A stretch of DNA of 64,000 nucleotides from Lactuca virosa (taxonomy: Eukaryota > Streptophyta > Magnoliopsida > Asterales > Asteraceae): assembly GCA_928212115.1 (NCBI GenBank), contig CAKMRJ010004445.1, forward strand, positions 80,958,969 to 81,022,968, written 5' to 3'. Shown piece after piece: positions 58,104 to 64,000 of this stretch; the first letter of the stretch is position 1; each line of letters begins with the position of its first letter. The notes under the pieces were generated by a model. That model was not told the DNA's origin, ran no database searches, and was given only the letters and a program-made list of their open reading frames with translations. The position numbers were made by a program, and so were the translations under genes.

Positions 58104-58290
58104 GCTAATGTCAGGTTTTTGTATATTGTATAGAATTAAAATTTGAACTTATAGCCTTTAATTAATAGAAAAACCCAACATCTTGATAATGTTGAACGTC
58201 ACCACTTTGGAACTTCGCTGAAACTTGTAATAATTGAGCATCACTTATATATACAATTTATCTATAGAAAAATATTTCAATAATTGAACT
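58104..58290. other. AT-rich spacer
   Basis: No feature recognised. Confidence 0.5.
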
Positions 58291-58598
58291 GGGTGCTCGA
58301 TCGGTCAGTTATTGTGTTCATTGATGATATTTTGGTAAATCCAAGACCATGGAGCAGCATGACGAGCATCTTAGAGAGCTACATGGAGTACTGAGGCGGG
58401 AGAAACTTTATGCCAAGTTCTTCAAGTGTAAGTTCTTGTTACGAGAGGTCCAGTTTTTGGGATAACTCATCAATCAGAACGAGATTTTGGTCAATCCGGA
58501 CATGATCAAGGCAGTGATGCAGTGGGAGTTCCCAAAGTCCCTATCTAAGATTAGGAGCTTCATGGGATTGACTAGTTGTTATCGGATGTTCATTTAAG
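58291..58598 (+). pseudogene. Gypsy reverse transcriptase fragment
   Basis: Readable as VIVFIDDILV (active site FIDD near 58318-58330), then in a shifted frame EQHDEHLRELHGVLRREKLY, CKFLLREVQFLG and IRSFMGLTSCYRMFI. It is truncated on the left and cut by element E at 58598. Confidence 0.85.
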
Positions 58599-59396
58599 TG
58601 TTGGATTAGTGTCTAAGTCCATAACTATTTTGGTATGTACTTGACCCGATTATGAGCATGGTCCTTTTGGTTGCCTTCACCATAGCAATATGTAGGATGA
58701 ATTAAGGAGAGAAAGGTTTAATTATGATTTATTAATATATTATAAGAATAATATATTAAAGGAGAAATCATATAGTTTAATTAATATTAGTCAAGAATTA
58801 ATTGAGAATTAATTTTGTGGCTAAAAGAGATTAATTAAACTTAGGGGACTGGAGTTGTAATTATAAGATAATTACAATTGGGCTATGGATCACCTAATAA
58901 TATATAGGTTGGACGAATTCTATGGGAAGCCCATTAGAAATCGTCCAAGGGATATGTTAAAGGAGTCCATAGGCTGCTTAGGGCCTGAGCAGTCAGATTA
59001 GGGTTTCCTAGTTGCAAACCCTAATAGCCTACATGTATATAAAGGACCCCTATACCCCAAAAACATGGTCAAGTGTTTCTTTAGGGTTTCCAGCCGTTTT
59101 TGTGCCTCCCCTCTCTTCTCTCCTTCAACCAATCGCTTAGTGGTGTTTGTGACTCCATTAGAGGTGCAACATTTGAGGCACTAAGCTTTCTGAAGCCAAT
59201 CAAAGCAAGGAATTGATTGTTATTACTATATAACAATCAAAGGTAATTACTAAACCCTTATTTCAGTTCTTATATGATAGATCTAGGGTTTATAGCTTTG
59301 GATATTCAATTGCATGTTCATTAGACAAACTAGATCCAAAAGCTATTAGGGTTTGCATGTACACCATAGGAATGATGTATTGCTCGAAACCCTTCA
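58599..59396 (+). repeat. 5' LTR of element E
   Basis: 798 bp, TGTTGGATTAG...CCCTTCA, same structure as the LTRs of element B. TATA box TATATAAA at 59036-59043. Confidence 0.95.
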
Positions 59397-59397
59397 G

Positions 59398-59410
59398 TGG
59401 TATCAGAGCA
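59398..59410 (+). other. Primer binding site of element E
   Basis: TGGTATCAGAGCA one base after the LTR. Confidence 0.95.
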
Positions 59411-61026
59411 TAGGGCTGTTTGTTAGTGAATTTGATGCTTATTTGATCCAATTTTGGCTGAAAATCGATTTTTTTGAGGTTTTTCGACTTGACTCGCCGA
59501 TTCAACTGGGTGACTCGCCGAGTCCATAGTGAACTCGACGAGTCAGCGAGTCAGATGGAGCTGATTTCGGGATTTTGACCTGTTTTGGCTGTGGATAATT
59601 ACCTAAAACGTTTTTTATTAATAAAATCCGATTTTTATCAATATTTGGAGATTATCCTTGCCAAAATAGAAGATAATTGTCAAAATTTAGATTATCTTTT
59701 GTTTTATTAGATAAAGATTGATTATTTGTGATTTAGATTTGAATTATCTTGTTAAAAAGTTTCAATTTTCCCCTTTAGGTTTTATAGTTTAAATTTGAAC
59801 TTAAAAGTTTTGTTTTTGAAATTTGAATAGTTGAACCCTAATGTTTTGAAAGGTTTCAAAACTTGTCCTCAAGTTTTGGAATTTAAATTTTTATTAAAAG
59901 TTAATTTTTGAAATATTTAAATTCTAAACCCTAATGTTTTGAAAAGTTCAAAACTTGCCCTCAAGTTTTGGAATTTAAAAGTTGATTAAAAGATTAAGTT
60001 TGAAATGTTAAATTCTAAAACCCTCGTATTTTGAAAAAAAAAAGTTCAAATTACACCCTTATGGTTTTATTTATTAATTAAGGTGTATAATTAAAGGAGA
60101 TTTTATAAACCCATAAAGTTTTGGTTTACATTTAATTAAATTAAAAGTATAATTTATTAAATTAGACCACCTAGTATTTTAAAAGTGTAAAAATACACCC
60201 TATACTATATATAACATTAAAAGTCTAATATTATATATATGTATGAGTAAACAGTCAGTCTTACCGTTAGTAGGCCTCATTCACGAAGCTGGTCTATAAG
60301 GGGTGTTTAAGGAAATTGCCTATAAAATGGCGATTGAATGGGTATCCACTCTTACCCACCGCACTCTTGACTGGTGGAGGGTCGTTAGCCGAACGGGTAG
60401 GATAGGACAAAACCTTCCATTATAAGTATAATGAAGTACAAAGTAACTAAATGCTTTCACAAATTCCCAAATCATAGTTACTTTAGGCAAAATGTGAATT
60501 TGTATGCTAATCCATGGAATTACACTTCACACCCTTGCCAAACGTTAGTGGAGCGTGCGTGGTTAACCGGCACACTAATTTGGGGTTGACATTGGTGGCG
60601 AAGGGTGGCTCGATGTTTATCATAGATCAATGGAGCGTGTGTGGTTAACCGGCACATTGATTAGGTGATAGTATTATTGAGTGCATCACGTAGATTCGTA
60701 TGGTTATTCACACCTTGTTTGTGATCCTCGGCATCCCAGTCGCAAATTTAAAGGGCATAATCGAGATTAAACATGTCATTGAAAAGTTCAATGAATCTCA
60801 AAAGATCTAGGAGTTTCAATTCATTTAAAACTTAAACTTCTTTTTCGTTTTTCATGGTGGAAATTGGTAAATCGTCATTTGCCTACCTTCAAATATTTTA
60901 CAACTAGATTACGGCATCCCTCTTCTAGGTTGTAGAGTATTGTGTTGGATCCTAGCCTTGATGTTTCATTTGGGTGTTACATCAAGGATTCTTATCAACT
61001 AACTTGAATTTTCTCCCGTTTTGTAG
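59411..61026 (+). other. Leader of element E
   Basis: No gene. ACTCGNCGA(G/T)T motifs at 59492, 59513 and 59533 (spaced 21 and 20 bp). Two TTAACCGGCACA motif copies (60549-60576 and 60630-60657). GATTACGGCATCCCTCTTC at 60907-60925. The block from about 60262 matches the leader of element A from 1313. Confidence 0.8.
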
Positions 61027-61695
61027 ATGTCTAAATCTTACAATGGTCTTCCCAAGTCTCTTGGAACAAGCTTTCCAAATGAAGATGACGTTCCACGATA
61101 CGATCAAGGAAATGAGAGTCATGCTTCACTTCCTCCACCTCCTCCAATTATTCTCCCTAACCCACAAGTTCAAAGGCTTGAAAAGTTCAAGCTCACTCAA
61201 GCCCTATTGGCAAGTAAACACGAAGATGGGAAACATGTGTGTGCACACATCTTGGAGATAAAGTCACAAATTGACAGGTTAAAGATGTTGGGTGTCGAGA
61301 TTTCAGGTGAGTTGGCTGTTGACTGGGTTCTTCAGTCGCTTCCTGAATCATATAGTGAGTTCGTTAGAGAGTACTATATGATGGACCATGACGTGACCCT
61401 CATTGATTTGACCTATTTGCTTATAGCTGCTGAATCAGCAATGATTTGGCGTGCTGATCAAGCAAATTTGTCTGGTGAATCAAACTCCCAAACTTCAATG
61501 GACATTGAAAATGGTGACATTGGGAATCCAGAAAAGGTAAATTCTGAGATAGTTCCTTGTGTCATTCCAAAAGAGTCCATTTGCTTCTATTGCCAAGGGA
61601 AGGGGCATTGGAGACGAAGCTGTCCTGTTTACCTGAGAGATCTAAGAGATGGGAGAGTCAAGACGTATGGCTCTACTTCAGGTAAAACCCATTAA
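61027..61695 (+). CDS. gag: Intact gag of element E
   Basis: 222 residues, no stop or shift. Starts MSKSYNGLPKSLGTSF right after the predicted splice acceptor. Capsid-like helical region (FKLTQALLASKHEDGKH; VDWVLQSLPESYSEFV) and one zinc knuckle CFYCQGKGHWRRSC near residues 187-200, then VYLRDLRDGRVKT. It is shorter than most copia gags and has no pol downstream. It could still form particles, possibly with proteins from a pol-bearing relative such as the element A family. Confidence 0.9.
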   Translation: MSKSYNGLPKSLGTSFPNEDDVPRYDQGNESHASLPPPPPIILPNPQVQRLEKFKLTQALLASKHEDGKHVCAHILEIKSQIDRLKMLGVEISGELAVDWVLQSLPESYSEFVREYYMMDHDVTLIDLTYLLIAAESAMIWRADQANLSGESNSQTSMDIENGDIGNPEKVNSEIVPCVIPKESICFYCQGKGHWRRSCPVYLRDLRDGRVKTYGSTSGKTH

Positions 61696-61766
61696 CTAAC
61701 TCCATATGTTCCTATTCTTTGATTCTTAATATTTGATGTGATAAGATTACATTTTGAGTTTTGCAG
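61682..61766 (+). other. Predicted intron after gag in element E
   Basis: Donor TCAG/GTAAAA and acceptor GTTTTGCAG, 85 nt, AT-rich. Splicing would replace the last three gag residues with a short basic tail ending at a TAA near 61792. Present at the same place in element B. Confidence 0.45.
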
Positions 61767-62219
61767 GATCGAAGAAAAGAGAGGAAGCTTAAGGAAGAAG
61801 CGTGCTGAATCTGATCATGAAGAAATGGATTTCGATCGCATGGATTCGAAGATCAGATTTTTGAGCTGCTACTCTAGAGTTAGGATAGATTGATAAGAAA
61901 TATATAGTAGCATAGTTTTTCAGTTGAATTGCATTGTAAGGACAAATTTTTTCCGCAATAAAATAAATTTTGATTTTGTCTTATTTATTTATCCTTGCAA
62001 GTGGCATGTATGAAAAATTGATGTTTGAATATTTCTACTATTAGCAATAATGGATTTGATTCTTAATTATGTTATTTGTGGAAATGTCGAGAATTTGCCA
62101 AATAAAGGAAAATTCTCATCGCCCAAGTTTCAATTGGACAGAAACTTGGAATCATACAACTTGGTTGCGTGATGAATGAGAAACTTCATATTTGGAAATT
62201 ATACTAATTCTTTGGCAAA
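61767..62219 (+). other. Region between gag and small ORF (element E)
   Basis: No intact gene. It matches element B. Stops in all frames. Confidence 0.6.
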
Positions 62220-62441
62220 GTGTCAAGAGAAGGACAGGAGATCGAGTACACTAGGTTGTGCGTTGATCAAGTCCACCACAAGAGTGATAAAGATATTCGT
62301 CATGATTTACTAAAGTTTAGTAAATATGGTTATACTTATAAGATTAAGTATAATTCTGAGTTGATCGAAAGAGTTTCAATCAATAGCAGAACGAATAAGA
62401 AGAATCAAGTAGGCAGAAAGATAAAAGTTTCTCTATTCTAA
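62220..62441 (+). CDS. Small conserved ORF of element E
   Basis: 73 codons, basic C-terminus, no domain recognised. The counterpart in element B (29386-29156) differs at few positions and ends at the same codon. Confidence 0.4.
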   Translation: MSREGQEIEYTRLCVDQVHHKSDKDIRHDLLKFSKYGYTYKIKYNSELIERVSINSRTNKKNQVGRKIKVSLF

Positions 62442-64000
62442 GAAGAAGGGAGAGTACCTTTTATTGTGTTTTATGATAAGCTTTAATGATTAAGAACTAT
62501 TTCTCAACTGGTCCTCTAAGTGAGTCTTAGTGCATTTGTATGTCTAAGAAGAGGAATCGAGAATTATGGAAATAGTTAAATCAATGAGTCAATCATACTT
62601 CGTTCCAATATCAAGTCTTAGAGTCATACTCCAAGATTGTGACTTGAGTGACAAGTCTTAAGTAGGTTTATAACACTCGTCAAATGTGGAATTTGGAAAA
62701 GTTTTCTTATTCTTGCACATTTGAAATTGGTAAGTTGTGATGTCTTGGATAAGACAAAACCAAGACCAATTGTGTGAAGTGCTAAACTTGACAAAATGCT
62801 ACACTAACTCTTGAATATTTGTTTGTCAAGAAATGTTTCTTGACAAGAGCATCTTATATGTCAAGGAGTCAGTGGGAGTCTTAATGGTCTTGAAAAGTTT
62901 CAAGAACAAATCAAGAGTAAACCTAGTTAATCATCACTAGCGCACGACTTGAGGTTTATAACCTATCGTGTTAACATTATCTTGTTTCTGTGCCATTCCA
63001 ATTAAGCTAAATATGTATGTGAGTTCTATGAGTTCTCATTTGAATGCATAAAGACAAAGCACCTTGGTCAATGGAAAGTACATTGATAGTAAGGGTGAGT
63101 TGCTAAACCACTTGGAAGACATGGTGGGCACTCGTGTTACCATGAGGCAAGAAATCAAGATTGAACAAGTTCAATCCATATGGTTTTGGATTTGTCGCAA
63201 ACCTTCGTTTTGACGAATTCACATGGATAGGAACACATACACCATAAAATCTAAGTGTCATAAGGTTTCCCTCCTTCATGAAAATGATTGTGAGGAAATG
63301 CTTTCACTAAGAGAGATTTTAAGAAGATAGCAATTGTGAAAATTGTATTCTCAAATTCGATTATGATTACGGCATCCCTCTTCATAGTTCGAATTGTGAG
63401 ATTTGGCAATTGGTCTGAACATTTGGGACTTAGTAACATAAATTCTGAATTGTTTAGACACACATGTGAGCTATCTAAGGCAAAGGTGTATGAGCTTAAA
63501 AAGCTTAGATAAAGGCTTATCAAAGCATTAGGTATTAGAAATATGAACTTAAGGAATTCAATAAGCATTGTTTTCTGGAAGTTCAATTGCTTTCTGAATA
63601 CATGTCAAAGCTAGTGGAGCATAAGTGTTATGCTGGTAAGAAAATAATCATCATGTTAGTGGGAGAATGATTATTATGGTAAGTATTGCAAGTTAGCAAT
63701 ATTAATTATAGAAAACAAAGATTCACTTTGCAAAGTTGCAAGGGTTGAAAAGTTGTTTTGCTATAATTAAGGGAGAGAATATTATACTTCGTTTCAAAAT
63801 CTAAAAGCTTAGATCGAGAAATGTTAATAAAATTTAGTCAAGGATACATAGCACATTCTCAAAATTCGATTATGATTACGGCATCCCTCTTCATAGTTCG
63901 AATTGTGAGAACATGGCTAACAAAATATTATGGCAAAAGACTGATAAAGTATCACGTCTTTATGTGAGACATTATGCATCGTGTCCAATACGCTTCGGGT
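62442..64000 (+). other. 3' internal part of element E
   Basis: No recognisable pol. GATTACGGCATCCCTCTTC occurs at 63365-63383 and 63874-63892, each followed by ATAGTTCGAATTGTGAG, 509 bp apart, as in element B. Confidence 0.65.

Larger units (their letters stand above)
59243..61026 (+). other. Predicted leader intron of element E
   Basis: Donor CAAAG/GTAATT in the LTR and acceptor CCCGTTTTGTAG directly before the gag ATG at 61027; 1784 nt. Same layout as in A and B. Confidence 0.55.
58599..64000 (+). mobile_element. Element E: gag-only copia-type element, plus strand, cut by window end
   Basis: 5' LTR 58599-59396, PBS 59398-59410, leader, intact gag, small ORF and a 3' internal part without recognisable pol. 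Collinear with element B in opposite orientation, at high identity. The 3' LTR is outside the window. It sits in a gypsy RT fragment. Confidence 0.9.

Noticed and set aside
58599..64000. Large inverted repeat of biological importance with 25259-33037
   Set aside because: The two are independent insertions of one element family (each has its own flanks), so the inverted arrangement is incidental.

Overview
This window looks like plant repeat-island DNA: nested LTR retrotransposons, DNA-transposon remnants and MITEs, with no host gene I can recognise. The element families, the iMet-type primer binding sites (TGGTATCAGAGC) and the ACTCGNCGAGT-rich LTRs suggest a dicot, probably Asteraceae and perhaps Lactuca. 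That placement rests on recognition, not on a search.

Layout. 1-7562: a Ty1/copia element (element A, +) with both LTRs and a frameshifted gag-pol. 7563-14609: minus-strand Ty3/gypsy material, made of LTR-related repeats, a broken gag, a PBS and a 3.5 kb LTR. 14688-34606: a plus-strand Ty3/gypsy chromovirus with a 2.7 kb 5' LTR, an acidic ORF before gag, then gag, PR, RT, RNase H, IN, a chromodomain relic and a truncated 3' LTR. It is interrupted by a 2.0 kb solo LTR (20278-22279), a hAT-type MITE (24204-24767) and a complete 7.8 kb gag-only copia-type element on the minus strand (element B, 25259-33037, TSD GTATC). 34607-39196: a non-autonomous Tat/Athila-type element (element C, -) carrying a Stowaway-like MITE. 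39197-39677 and 53247-53527: flanks that probably belong to one old CACTA element. 39678-53241: a 13.6 kb Ty1/copia element (element D, +, TSD ATATT) with a long gag, a pol, an internal solo LTR (45457-46209, TSD ACTTG) and a large third ORF after pol with its own TATA-like box. 53537-53932: a MULE-type foldback MITE with a 9 bp TSD. 54183-55408: a hAT-type element with an 8 bp TSD. 56580-58103: a probable gypsy LTR. 58291-58598: a gypsy RT fragment. 58599-64000: a second gag-only element (element E, +), cut by the window end.

How the parts relate. Elements A, B and E share the leader, the gag C-terminal motif, the 3' untranslated region and the polypurine tract, but only A has pol. They look like an autonomous family and its gag-only, trans-mobilised derivatives. 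In all three a good splice donor in the LTR and a good acceptor directly before the gag ATG predict a leader intron that removes the PBS from the gag message. Several unrelated LTR or leader regions carry 11 bp palindromes of the form xxxCGNCGxxx, in pairs 20-22 bp apart (two helical turns). I rate this pairing, the third ORF of element D and the A/B/E gag-only system as the most interesting signals.

Limits. All calls come from reading the sequence. Repeat boundaries were set by matching termini and target-site duplications by eye. Divergence figures are hand counts. Most coding regions are decayed.
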